A program made the translations under genes and the position numbers. From contig NZ_LMUJ01000083.1 of the NCBI RefSeq assembly GCF_009765975.1, positions 62,099-102,882 on the forward strand: a stretch of 40,784 nucleotides of DNA, read 5' to 3'. The stretch's first letter is position 1; each line of letters begins with the position of its first letter. Positions 25,810 to 34,000 of the stretch are shown piece by piece. Below the pieces are notes generated by a model that was not told where the DNA came from, did not search any database, and saw only the letters and a program-made list of their open reading frames with translations. The stretch comes from Acidisphaera sp. S103 (GTDB taxonomy: Bacteria > Pseudomonadota > Alphaproteobacteria > Acetobacterales > Acetobacteraceae).

Positions 25810-26598
25810 TCAGAGACGGAGCAGGTTTCCGTAACCGCCAACCGGCGTGCGTACACCGGATAGGCGGAGGCAATGCCACAGGCTGGCTTGGTTCGCCGAG
25901 ACGACGGGACGTTGCAGGTCGCGCTCCAGCGCATCGAGAATACCCACGCAACGAAACCCAGTGCCGGCGATCAGGACGCTATCCGCCTCCCGCGGGCAGG
26001 CCGCTCGCACCTGCTGGTATAGCGGTTCGATCGCTTGCTCGATGCCCATACCCTGCCGATACAGCTCGCCAGGTGGCACGTCGTGCCATTGTTGGCCGGG
26101 ATCATAACGCAGGTGCCCCGCCGGCTTGGTCCCGCGTGCGCACCAGTCCCGAACACCCGCCGCCACCAGGCTATCGTCGAACCAAGGCGGAAATACCACG
26201 AATGGACGATTTACGCCGCTCGCCTGCAGCGCCGCCGCACAGTCCAGTCCGTTGGTGGTCACCGCCACCCCTCCGCCGAGTTCCCGCGACAGCGTTTCCA
26301 CGACCGCTTCGTCCCACTGTGGGCCACCCAGGATGCTGCTGGAACTGTGACCAACGACGACCGCCGACAGGCACATCGGTGCGAACTGCCGGCAGCCGCG
26401 CATTAGGTCGTCTTCCAACTCCACCCCGCTGCGGTCGTCGCGCCAGCGCGCCCAGGGCGCCCGAGCGGTTACTCGCGCGGCATGCACCGACACATTCAGC
26501 GGGACCATCGCCCACCACTCGGCCTCGGGCACGACTTCACTGCCAACGATGAACATGCCGATACGGGCTTGCCAGCCCCAGTTGTCTCTCTGTGTCAT
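25810..26598 (-). CDS. Asp/Glu racemase superfamily enzyme (maleate isomerase/arylmalonate decarboxylase-like)
   Basis: This 262-residue protein shows the family pattern in its second half: SVLIAGTGFRCVGILDALER, then RPVVSANQASLWHCLRLSG. In maleate isomerases and arylmalonate decarboxylases two cysteines form the active site. The second is present here (GFRC), but the first position reads VVVGHSSSSILGG with serines, so the usual first cysteine is missing. That suggests decarboxylase-, hydrolase- or altered isomerase-like chemistry. It shares strand with the aldolase gene upstream of it and is probable metabolic cargo. Confidence 0.75.
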   Translation of the reverse strand: MTQRDNWGWQARIGMFIVGSEVVPEAEWWAMVPLNVSVHAARVTARAPWARWRDDRSGVELEDDLMRGCRQFAPMCLSAVVVGHSSSSILGGPQWDEAVVETLSRELGGGVAVTTNGLDCAAALQASGVNRPFVVFPPWFDDSLVAAGVRDWCARGTKPAGHLRYDPGQQWHDVPPGELYRQGMGIEQAIEPLYQQVRAACPREADSVLIAGTGFRCVGILDALERDLQRPVVSANQASLWHCLRLSGVRTPVGGYGNLLRL

Positions 26599-26804
26599 GA
26601 CTTGTCCCGAAAGCGGTTGTTCGCCGAGCTGTCTGTCAGCCGGCTCAGCGATCCTGTCGAACGTTCCGGCTGCGGTTACGTCCAGTCGGCAGCAGCCAGT
26701 GTGCTCTATTTGAGTTCGTCGTGGGCACCGGCGTGGCGGAACAACTGATCAGCGGCACGTGCTGGGCGGTTCGGCTATTTGCCAAACCGCCCGCATCGAC
26801 GTCG

Positions 26805-27554
26805 TTAGCGCTTGATCCCGGCCAGGGCGTTTTGGATCCCGGCCGTCGCCCAGGGGCCCCACGGCATGGTGAAGAACTTGAACCCCTTCTGGACGAAAAA
26901 GTTCGGGTCCATCCCGGGCGGGATGAAATACATCCCGGCGGTGATGCCGTGTTTCGCGGCGGTCGCCGCGATTTTATCGAGCGCTCGCTGATAGATGTCG
27001 CACTGGTAGTCGAGCGGCACCCCCAGCTCGATCGAAAGATCGGACGGGCCGATCAGCAGGACGTCGACGCCCGGGACCGAGGCGATGTCATCAAGGTTCT
27101 CCAGCGCCTGGTTAGTCTCGATCATCGGCACGATGAGAAGCTCGTTGTTCACGGCATCCATGTAATCGCGGTAATTCTTGAACTCGCCCCACTCGCCGCG
27201 CACGCCGGCGTTGCTGCGGTTGCCGAGGGGAAAATAGCGGCAGGCGCGCACCATTGCCTCCGCCTCCGCGCGGGTGTTGATCATCGGCGCAATGATGCCC
27301 CGCGCCCCGGCGTCAAGCGCGAAGCAGATCTGATACGCCTCGTTGGCTGCGACGCGCACTACCGGCGCCGCCTGCTTGCCGCGCATCGCCTGGATCGAAG
27401 GCTGCAGCTGCTTGATCTCCCAAGGGGAGTGCTGGGTGTCGAACAGCAGGAAGTCGTACCCGGCATCGGCGAGGATCGACACGTCGACGTTCGGTGCCCC
27501 GGCCGTCCCGACGACGGTCCTACCTGACTTGATGGAGTCCTTGATGGCGTTCAT
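26805..27554 (-). CDS. HpcH/HpaI-family aldolase
   Basis: This 249-residue protein starts at ATG 27554 with GGGAGGA upstream; the open frame upstream of it is not needed. The class II pyruvate aldolase fold is shown by ADAGYDFLLFDTQHSPWE, VVRVAANEAYQICFALDAGA, PMIETNQALENLDDIA and LLIGPSDLSIELG. Members cleave 4-hydroxy-2-oxo acids to pyruvate and an aldehyde using a divalent metal; the Glu of PMIET and the Asp of GPSDLS are in the expected metal-site regions. Substrate is unknown. It lies upstream of the racemase-superfamily gene, with a 206-nt gap. Confidence 0.88.
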   Translation of the reverse strand: MNAIKDSIKSGRTVVGTAGAPNVDVSILADAGYDFLLFDTQHSPWEIKQLQPSIQAMRGKQAAPVVRVAANEAYQICFALDAGARGIIAPMINTRAEAEAMVRACRYFPLGNRSNAGVRGEWGEFKNYRDYMDAVNNELLIVPMIETNQALENLDDIASVPGVDVLLIGPSDLSIELGVPLDYQCDIYQRALDKIAATAAKHGITAGMYFIPPGMDPNFFVQKGFKFFTMPWGPWATAGIQNALAGIKR

Positions 27555-27962
27555 CTGGCGTCTATTCCTCCCACGGTTGCTTCCGCGCCCGTTCAGCCAA
27601 CCAACGGCGACAGGCACCTCGGTGCACACCATTATCGCACATTGGCGAAGCGGCGCAGCCTTTGAGTCATCCAGACCAGGGTCGCCTCGACGAGGGTCGC
27701 CTCGATGAGTGTCAGGGTCGCCACTCAGCATTTTGCATCCGAAACCGCCGGTCTGCTTCCCACCCGAGACGGTCGCTGCTGATAGAGTTTTCACCCCAGC
27801 GTTAGTCAAGAGCCGAGGTTGCGGGCCAGAGGATTGCTGGCCAGTGAATTGCACGCCGGAGTGCTGGGGCCGCGCCCCACAGCCAGCGTGAACATAGCCC
27901 CGAACAGCCTCCAGTATCTGAATGACTGCGCCGTATGGTTTCCCTGTTTCCCCACCCTGAGA
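27555..27962. other. Non-coding stretch with short direct repeats
   Basis: There is no supported gene. Three copies of AGGGTCGCC occur at 27678, 27693 and 27714; the first two are part of a longer 13-nt repeat, AGGGTCGCCTCGA. The region separates the cargo genes from the 3' end of the relaxase gene. Confidence 0.45.
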
Positions 27963-30900
27963 TCAAATGCCGGAACCGGCCGCGCTTGCACCCGCTGCCT
28001 GTCTATTCTCCGCGGCGACGTCGATCAGCCGCTTTGCCGCCTTCGCCTCTGCCCGCAACGCGTGCAGGTGCTCTATCGTTTCGTGCGCCTGCAACGTGTC
28101 TCGTAGTGCGCTGGCGTTCTGCTCCACGACGTGATCCAGGGCGGTCAGGTGACGCGCGAGAGCCTCGTTGACCGCCTCTGCTCGGATACGCTTGAGTGCC
28201 TCCCGGCCAACCTCCGGGTTCGTGATCTGCGCCCATTCTATCGCGTGGCTACAGGCGATGAAGGTGTTCACGGTATCTTCGCGGTTCTGCCGCGCCGCGT
28301 TCAGCAAATCGGTTGCCAGCGATTTGTAGGGCTTTTTGGACATATCCTCGGCCGCCCGCGCCCAGAGATCGTCCTTGGTGATCGGGGTGATGTCGCCCAA
28401 TGCCTGTCGATGACGTTCTGCCTCATAGACGGACCCCTCGGCGATTACGGTCCAGGTGGTGCCGCGGCTCCGGCTCTCGGCGACATAGCTGGTGAAAGCC
28501 GTGACGCCAGACGTGCCGCGCGGCAGCGCGTTGATGTGCTCATCCGAAGTGATGCCCTGCGCCGCATCGATGGTCAGGGCATGTCCAAACCCCAGCAACA
28601 GTCGCCCCGTCTCTTGGTCTGCCAGCCGGCGCCACTCAACATCCGCGATCCGGCCATTCTTGGTCCGGAGCCGCACGCCGTCGATACTCTGCCCAAGGAC
28701 CTCTACGATGTCGCCGTTGTTGCCAATCTCACATTGCTTGCCGTCCACGGCGCCCCAGGTACGCCGGAACAGCCGCAGCTTGTCGCCGGCCGCGATGGCC
28801 AGGTCGTAGGTCTGCCCGCGCTGGTCGACCGCCCGGTAGACGATCTCATCGGCCGCCACCTCGCCCCGCTGCTTGAGCCGCGCCCGAACCGCCTGGCTGA
28901 TCTCCGCCACGTCGTCGTTGGTCGGCGCGCTGATGGTGATGCCGCGCTTTGAGCCGCTCGCCCGGAGCACATCGCGGCGTTCGATGTAGAGGTCGGCGAT
29001 CTGCGTGATGACCTGCTCGCGATCGCCTCCGACCATCATAGCGTAGCCGTCCTCCCGCTTCATCGCGAGCGCGTCGGCCGCCTTGCCTTCGCGGAACAAC
29101 CCGGCAATCTCGCGCCCCCGCTTGCTCGCCTGGCGCATAGTCGTCAGCAGCGCCGGCATGGCCTCGGGCGGAAGCGCCCGGCGCAGGATCTCGACCGTGT
29201 CGCCGGCCTCGATCGCCTGAGCCTGCTCGCGGTCGCCCAGCATCTTGATGGTCATGCCGGTGCGGGCCTGCAGCTCCAGCAGCTTGAGCATCGGCCGCGG
29301 TCCGATCTGGCTCACCTCATCCAGCACCAGCACAGTGTTTCTGTTGGCGTGGAAGTCGCCGGATTCGATCATCTTCAACAGCGGCGCGAGGGCGTAGGTT
29401 CGCCTGATACCCGCGTCTTTCAGGGCGTCCGCCTGCCGCCAAGCCATGGCCACGCCGATCACTTCCCGGCCATACGGGCTGAACCTCGTGTCGGCCTGCC
29501 AGGCCATCACCAGTGGCTGCAGCAGCGTCGTCTTGCCCGCCCCGGCCACGCCCGTCAGCAGGCTGAGCCCGCCGCCTTGGCCGAGCGCGTTTATGACAGC
29601 AACCTGTTCGTCCGTGAACTTGATGCCACTGGACTCTATCGCATCACGGATGGCGGCGAATGAGAGGGCACCCGACTTGTCGCGCCCGGCCCGCTGGGCC
29701 AATATCGCCAGTTTGTCCTCGATCCTGACCTGGGCGGTGTTGGCAATGCGGACCTTGCCGTCCGACATGCCGACGACAAGGGCGACATGCTCGCCCTTGA
29801 ACTGGATGCCGCGCTCCTCCACCAACTCGACCACCCGCCTGATGTCTTCCTGGCCGCCAGCGATACCAGTGCCGATCAGACCGCGCGCCGCGAACATCCC
29901 GATCTTCTCATGGTCCAGCACGGCGGCAGTGTGGAACTCCTTGGCGAGAGCCTTGGCTGTGAACGCATAGGCGCGGTCGAACCGTTCCTCATCGGTCAAT
30001 GCCTCGTGATCGGCGCCCTCCATGACGGTGCTGTGCGACCAGCCCATCGCTTCGGCCTGTTCGCGCCAGATCCGGCGTTCGTCGGCCTTCATCTTTCCGA
30101 GCTTGCCGGTCTGACTGGCCTCCTCGATGATTTCCAGCTTACGGTCGGCGGACAGCTCGTCCCAATCCAGGCCCTGGTCGGCCGCGAAGGTCTTGGCATG
30201 CCGCAGGATCTCGCGGTCGCGCTTGCTGAACCTTGTGCTGGCCACCTCCGGTATGGCGGTTAGGACCACGGCCTGCTTGCCGGCATCGTAGTCGACGTGA
30301 GCGCCGATCCGGCGCAGTTCGTCTGCCAGGACGGCCTGGAAGAATGCTCCGAACTCCTTGACCCTGGCATCGGTAAGTGCCCGCGTATCCAGCGAGCCAA
30401 TCCGGCCGCCGTCGGTGACAACCAGGTTCATCAGGAAGTTGTGGATGTGCGCGTGCGGGTCGCCGGCGACCGGTGCATCGAACAGATAGGTCTGGCCCCC
30501 TGCCCCATCCTGGACGTGAAGGGTCGGCCGCGCCGTGTGATGGCGGAAGCTGATCCAGCCGACCGCCCCCGGTTCGGCGCCGTCCTCACCGCCGGGCCCC
30601 TTCCGGGCCCAGCCGAGCACCTTCGCGACATACCGCATAGCAGCGTCGTTCGCCCGGTCGATCCCATTCCAAATGGCGGCGCTTTCGGCCGGCGTGGCGG
30701 CGAACTCGGCCGCGAGGGTGACGGACTTGTGAGGGGAGAACACCAGGTCGAAGCCGCTCAGCTTGCGCGGGTGCTTCGACCAGGCCTCGCCGGTGTCCGC
30801 CCGGCGCCCCTCGAACAGCCGCGCCATGGCGACATCGCGGGGCATGTGCCGGCGATCGATTCCGGCCGCTTCCGCCAAGGCCGCCGGCATATCCGGCCGC

Positions 30901-31076
30901 CAGGTCGCCCGGCTGTCCCGCCCGGTGTAGTAGGCGGTAAGGCGCCCACCTTCGTCGAGCTGGCGGCCGGCTGCGTCCACCCCAGGCGGATGGATCGGCT
31001 CGGGCGTGTTCTCTGTGAAGTATCGGAGGAGCAGCCGTCCCTTCGAGGCAGCCGCGATCTTTCGGAAGTTCATCAT
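27963..31076 (-). CDS. MobF conjugative relaxase-helicase (TrwC/TraA-like)
   Basis: This 1037-residue protein has an N-terminal TrwC-type relaxase domain (about 1-320). The HUH histidines are in GDPHAHIHNFLMN at about residues 203-215, and nicking tyrosine candidates are Tyr19 and the pair in RLTAYYTGRDSR near 49. A RecD-like helicase follows: Walker A LLTGVAGAGKTTLL near 510-520 and Walker B VLVLDEVSQIG near 580-590. It would nick oriT, bind the transferred strand and unwind the DNA. The ATG at 31076 overlaps the stop of the 101-residue gene. The MobF type is unusual next to an IncI-like T4BSS, which more often pairs with MobP. Confidence 0.94.
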   Translation of the reverse strand: MMNFRKIAAASKGRLLLRYFTENTPEPIHPPGVDAAGRQLDEGGRLTAYYTGRDSRATWRPDMPAALAEAAGIDRRHMPRDVAMARLFEGRRADTGEAWSKHPRKLSGFDLVFSPHKSVTLAAEFAATPAESAAIWNGIDRANDAAMRYVAKVLGWARKGPGGEDGAEPGAVGWISFRHHTARPTLHVQDGAGGQTYLFDAPVAGDPHAHIHNFLMNLVVTDGGRIGSLDTRALTDARVKEFGAFFQAVLADELRRIGAHVDYDAGKQAVVLTAIPEVASTRFSKRDREILRHAKTFAADQGLDWDELSADRKLEIIEEASQTGKLGKMKADERRIWREQAEAMGWSHSTVMEGADHEALTDEERFDRAYAFTAKALAKEFHTAAVLDHEKIGMFAARGLIGTGIAGGQEDIRRVVELVEERGIQFKGEHVALVVGMSDGKVRIANTAQVRIEDKLAILAQRAGRDKSGALSFAAIRDAIESSGIKFTDEQVAVINALGQGGGLSLLTGVAGAGKTTLLQPLVMAWQADTRFSPYGREVIGVAMAWRQADALKDAGIRRTYALAPLLKMIESGDFHANRNTVLVLDEVSQIGPRPMLKLLELQARTGMTIKMLGDREQAQAIEAGDTVEILRRALPPEAMPALLTTMRQASKRGREIAGLFREGKAADALAMKREDGYAMMVGGDREQVITQIADLYIERRDVLRASGSKRGITISAPTNDDVAEISQAVRARLKQRGEVAADEIVYRAVDQRGQTYDLAIAAGDKLRLFRRTWGAVDGKQCEIGNNGDIVEVLGQSIDGVRLRTKNGRIADVEWRRLADQETGRLLLGFGHALTIDAAQGITSDEHINALPRGTSGVTAFTSYVAESRSRGTTWTVIAEGSVYEAERHRQALGDITPITKDDLWARAAEDMSKKPYKSLATDLLNAARQNREDTVNTFIACSHAIEWAQITNPEVGREALKRIRAEAVNEALARHLTALDHVVEQNASALRDTLQAHETIEHLHALRAEAKAAKRLIDVAAENRQAAGASAAGSGI

Positions 31077-31378
31077 GACGGCAGGACGCGACGCTCTTCC
31101 AGTGCGTCCACCACGGCCTCGGGCAGAATCTTGCCAAGCCGGTCGAGGTCCGCCTGCGTCAACTTCCCGATGGTGATGATCTGGGCCTGCTGGGCCATGA
31201 TCTTAGCTAGCAATTCCTCCAGGCTCGGCCCTTCCCGCTCGCCGTTTGGCGTGAGAAGGCCGACCAGCGCCTTCACCAGCTCGAGGGTCTGTCGGCCCTG
31301 GTCGAGGATGGCCGCTAGGATTTCGTGCGTCGTCCCGTGGTCATCCTCGACAGCGGCCGGGGTGTGGTTTGTGTCCAT
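31073..31378 (-). CDS. Small relaxase-coupled protein, putative relaxosome accessory
   Basis: This 101-residue protein starts at ATG 31378 with GGAGG upstream and overlaps the relaxase gene by 4 nt (ATGA). It is almost all helical, with HEILAAILDQGRQTLELVKA and LEELLAKIMAQQAQIITIG, compatible with a coiled coil. No family is recognised. Tight coupling with the relaxase suggests an accessory role in the relaxosome. A CGTTTGCA box lies 36 nt upstream, so this gene opens the relaxase unit. Confidence 0.7.
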   Translation of the reverse strand: MDTNHTPAAVEDDHGTTHEILAAILDQGRQTLELVKALVGLLTPNGEREGPSLEELLAKIMAQQAQIITIGKLTQADLDRLGKILPEAVVDALEERRVLPS

Positions 31379-31414
31379 GCTGGCCTCCGTGTGGCGATCA
31401 GCATGGACGGGCGT

Positions 31415-31425
31415 CGTGCAAACGG
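31415..31425 (-). promoter_or_regulatory. CGTTTGCA box before the relaxase unit
   Basis: On the minus strand this reads CCGTTTGCACG, an exact copy, 36 nt before the ATG at 31378. Confidence 0.6.
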
Positions 31426-31444
31426 TGACAGCTGAGGCGCAGGC

Positions 31445-32317
31445 TTACTCGGCTGCGGCTTTGGCAGGCGGGCGTGGGATCAATCTGGGTTCATCGTACG
31501 TGTAGAGGATTTGACGGGCGAGTTCGGCGCCGGCCTGCATCGTCGCGTTCAGCTTCTCCATAGTGAACCCTCCGCTGACGTCCGTCTTTGACATGCGAAG
31601 GTGCTGCAGTTTCTCCCAGAGTGAAGCCGCCGTCAGATGAGAGTAGGCGATCGACCGGCAATCGAGCGCAGTCAGGGCTGAGATGGCATCGGAAAAGTAG
31701 AGTGGCTCGATGCGCCGCTCGCCGTCGTGGAACAGGCCGACGAGGTATCGACCCGGCCCCGGTAACGTAACCGTTATCCCTGTGCCATTCTCGGTTTGAT
31801 CTCGGTCGGCTGTGCTGCGGTTGGGCTCACCCTCGGTATCGAACTTGCCGGTTCGGCGGAGCGTCGGCAGCACCACACCCGTGACCGAGCGACGGAAGGC
31901 TTTCGCCTCGGGCTTTCGTGAGGTGAAGACGAGGCTGTAGAGCCCGCTCTCAGTGACGACATTCATCGTTTGATCACCGCCAAGGGTCCGAACAGTAGTC
32001 GCACCCTTCTCATCATCATCGAGGCGCACCACAGCCTTACTCGGATCGGTGTGCTCCAGCACCGCGCAGACGTCCGCCGCGACGAACCAGATTTCTCCGT
32101 CCTTCGTGATCGTTCGGATGGCCTTCCCTTGGAAATCGAACGGCACCGGCGCTGCGACCAAGCTCCGGCTTTCGCAACCTTCGGTTCCGTCAACTGATTG
32201 ACTTAGTTCCAGTATGCCCGCGCCGATGTCTCCGTCAGGCACTGGTGAGCCTGCCTTCCGGTCGCCCCCTTTCCGTCCGGCGGGGGGTGTTTGGTTAGCG
32301 TGAGTGTCGTTGGTCAT
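31445..32317 (-). CDS. Bro-N domain protein (antirepressor-like)
   Basis: This 290-residue protein starts at ATG 32317, preceded by AAGGAGG; the longer open frame upstream is not needed. A Bro-N domain spans about residues 60-160: FQGKAIRTITKDGEIWFVAA then DVCAVLEHTDPSKAVVRLDD, TMNVVTESGLYSLVFTSRKP and EAKAFRRSVTGVVLPTLRRT. Bro-N is typical of phage and viral antirepressors. The C-terminal half is unassigned. It has its own CGTTTGCA box 39 nt upstream, so it is a member of the same putative regulon. A regulatory role is inferred. Confidence 0.85.
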   Translation of the reverse strand: MTNDTHANQTPPAGRKGGDRKAGSPVPDGDIGAGILELSQSVDGTEGCESRSLVAAPVPFDFQGKAIRTITKDGEIWFVAADVCAVLEHTDPSKAVVRLDDDEKGATTVRTLGGDQTMNVVTESGLYSLVFTSRKPEAKAFRRSVTGVVLPTLRRTGKFDTEGEPNRSTADRDQTENGTGITVTLPGPGRYLVGLFHDGERRIEPLYFSDAISALTALDCRSIAYSHLTAASLWEKLQHLRMSKTDVSGGFTMEKLNATMQAGAELARQILYTYDEPRLIPRPPAKAAAE

Positions 32318-32356
32318 GTCTGCCTCCTTCATGGGGCAGGCAGCCTGGATTATCGC

Positions 32357-32367
32357 CGTGCAAACGG
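32357..32367 (-). promoter_or_regulatory. CGTTTGCA box before the Bro-N gene
   Basis: On the minus strand this reads CCGTTTGCACG, an exact copy, 39 nt before the ATG at 32317. Confidence 0.6.
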
Positions 32368-32401
32368 AACTGAGATTTACTTCTGACCGCTTCTTAGATG
32401 T

Positions 32402-32439
32402 CACGGTTCTGTTACCGTGTCCGCGCGCACCACCGGTGC
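32402..32439. repeat. Two adjacent inverted repeats; candidate oriT or operator
   Basis: CACGGT-TCTGTT-ACCGTG (32402-32419) and GCACC-ACC-GGTGC (32427-32439) are perfect inverted repeats in the 284-nt gap between the divergent Bro-N gene and the gene at 32602, upstream of the mobilisation genes. Paired inverted repeats in such a position are common at oriT sites, but they could equally be operators. No nic consensus is recognised. Confidence 0.35.
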
Positions 32440-32601
32440 ATTGGTCCATAAAGACACCCTACCCATGACGATTCCCTGTCGTACGTTTGACGAAGGCATG
32501 GCGGAAGCCCGAATGTCGCGCCAGCGGCACGGAGGGGTCAGGACTGCTGGCGGCTGCAAACAGGTGTCTCCAGTTGCACGGCGCCGGAGGAGCCTGGGTT
32601 C

Positions 32602-33114
32602 ATGCCGAAGCGAGCCCCCACCTTCAAAGCCATCCTTTCGGAAGTCGCCCGCGGCGACCGATCATCTTTGTTTTGCTGGCTGGTCGAACATCACGACGAG
32701 GTGATCGAACAGTCTGCGGGAAAGCGGATGAGGTGGGAGCCGCTGTGCAAAAGGTTCGCTGAGCATGGGTTGACCGACATCAATGGTCGGCCGGCTACGC
32801 CGAGGACCGCCCGTCAGGCGTGGTTTCAGGCGCGTCGAGCGGTCGTTGAAGCAAAGAAGCGAAAGCAGGCCAGCGACGTGGCGAGGCGCCCTGGCGCCGT
32901 CTATCCGTCCCGCATCCCGCCCGACTGGCGGCCAACGGTTGTCCCGCCGCGGCCAACGGCACCGACGCAGCAGCCGGAGCCATCGTCCGGTGCGGTCGTC
33001 CCTGCTGGTGGACAGAGCCTGATCGACCCGAGCCTACCACCTGAAGCGCGGGCCGAGTTTGAGAAGCTCGATCGCATTTTTACCAAGATCGAGAGCACGC
33101 GGCTGAAGGTTTGA
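32602..33114 (+). CDS. Hypothetical basic protein upstream of the parA-like gene
   Basis: This 170-residue protein starts at ATG 32602 with CGGAGGAG upstream. The N-terminal half is basic and helical (FKAILSEVARGDRSSLFCWL, then GRPATPRTARQAWFQARRAV), compatible with DNA binding. A Pro-rich linker leads to a short C-terminal helix, PPEARAEFEKLDRIFTKIES. I do not recognise the family; similar genes seem to accompany ParA-like genes on alphaproteobacterial plasmids. No CGTTTGCA box precedes it. Confidence 0.65.
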   Translation: MPKRAPTFKAILSEVARGDRSSLFCWLVEHHDEVIEQSAGKRMRWEPLCKRFAEHGLTDINGRPATPRTARQAWFQARRAVVEAKKRKQASDVARRPGAVYPSRIPPDWRPTVVPPRPTAPTQQPEPSSGAVVPAGGQSLIDPSLPPEARAEFEKLDRIFTKIESTRLKV

Positions 33115-33134
33115 GGAGGCATGCAACGAGTGCG

Positions 33135-33145
33135 CCGTTTGCACG
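33135..33145 (+). promoter_or_regulatory. CGTTTGCA box before the parA-like unit
   Basis: CCGTTTGCACG is an exact copy, 40 nt before the ATG at 33186. Confidence 0.6.
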
Positions 33146-33185
33146 GCCCTCGGGCAGACTCGCGCCGTCAACATGGAGACGAGAG

Positions 33186-33998
33186 ATGCCTGACGGTCAT
33201 TTTTCACGAGACGGGCAACGCCGGTTATTAATGGCGGCGCTGGGACGGCAGCGGGTCGGCAAAACCACGGTGCTCAATACGGTCGTCCAGTACTTCCGCG
33301 CCCAAGGAAGCGAGATCGGGGTCTGGAACGCGGACCAGCAGAATCGAACTCATAGCCTGTCGACCTTCTTCCCCGACGCCAGCGTACCGCCAGAGGGTGG
33401 GTTGAGAGACAACCGACGTTGGATCGAGAGCAGTATAAAGGACCAAGCCGAGCAAGGCTACCATGCGGTGCTGGATGCCGGCGGCGGGCTCACTGGTTTC
33501 TCAACGCTGGTCGAAGGCGTCCCCGTGGTCGAAGCGCTTGCGGCGCTGGGCACGGAGATGGTTGGCTTGTTCTGCGTGGGTCCTGAGCAGGCGGATCTCG
33601 ATTACCTGGACACGTTCTCCCGCAATGGGGCGTTCCTACCAGCGGCGACGGTGATCGTGATGAACGAGGGCCTCGTTCTGTCTGGTGGATCGACCCGAGC
33701 GGCCTTTGCGCCAATTCAGCAGAACGCAGCCTTCATTGCCGCAGTTAGGCGGGGAGCCAAGGTGGCGATGTTTCCGGCGCTCGAGTGCATGGCGGAGGTA
33801 ACGGATCGGGGTCTGACCTTCGAGGACGCTGCGGATGGCAAGGTGAAGCCCGGTCAGCAGCCAATGGCGTCCGTGTTCGATCCGACGCGCGTCAGGCAGT
33901 GGTGGACCAAAAAGATCCCGGAGTTCTTCGGCCAGTTTCCGCCGGAGTGGCTGCCGACCGCGCGAGCGGCGTCAGCCACTCCGGCGGAGGAAGGCTGA
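33186..33998 (+). CDS. ParA/VirC1-like ATPase
   Basis: This 270-residue protein starts at ATG 33186; the frame is open further upstream but would include the CGTTTGCA box. The P-loop ALGRQRVGKTTVLNTVVQYF is at about residues 19-38, followed by the ParA-like VWNADQQNRTHSLSTFF segment and a Walker B-like YHAVLDAGGGLTGFS. The signature deviates from the KGGxGKT of canonical ParA. VirC1 of Ti plasmids is a ParA-like helper that brings the relaxosome to the T4SS, and membership in the box regulon fits such a role better than plain partition. No ParB-like gene follows. Confidence 0.75.
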   Translation: MPDGHFSRDGQRRLLMAALGRQRVGKTTVLNTVVQYFRAQGSEIGVWNADQQNRTHSLSTFFPDASVPPEGGLRDNRRWIESSIKDQAEQGYHAVLDAGGGLTGFSTLVEGVPVVEALAALGTEMVGLFCVGPEQADLDYLDTFSRNGAFLPAATVIVMNEGLVLSGGSTRAAFAPIQQNAAFIAAVRRGAKVAMFPALECMAEVTDRGLTFEDAADGKVKPGQQPMASVFDPTRVRQWWTKKIPEFFGQFPPEWLPTARAASATPAEEG

Positions 33999-34000
33999 CC

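Noticed and set aside
27555-27854. N-terminal extension of the aldolase frame up to 27854
   Set aside because: The extension has no family similarity, and ATG 27554 has a good GGGAGGA site at the right place for a family-length protein.
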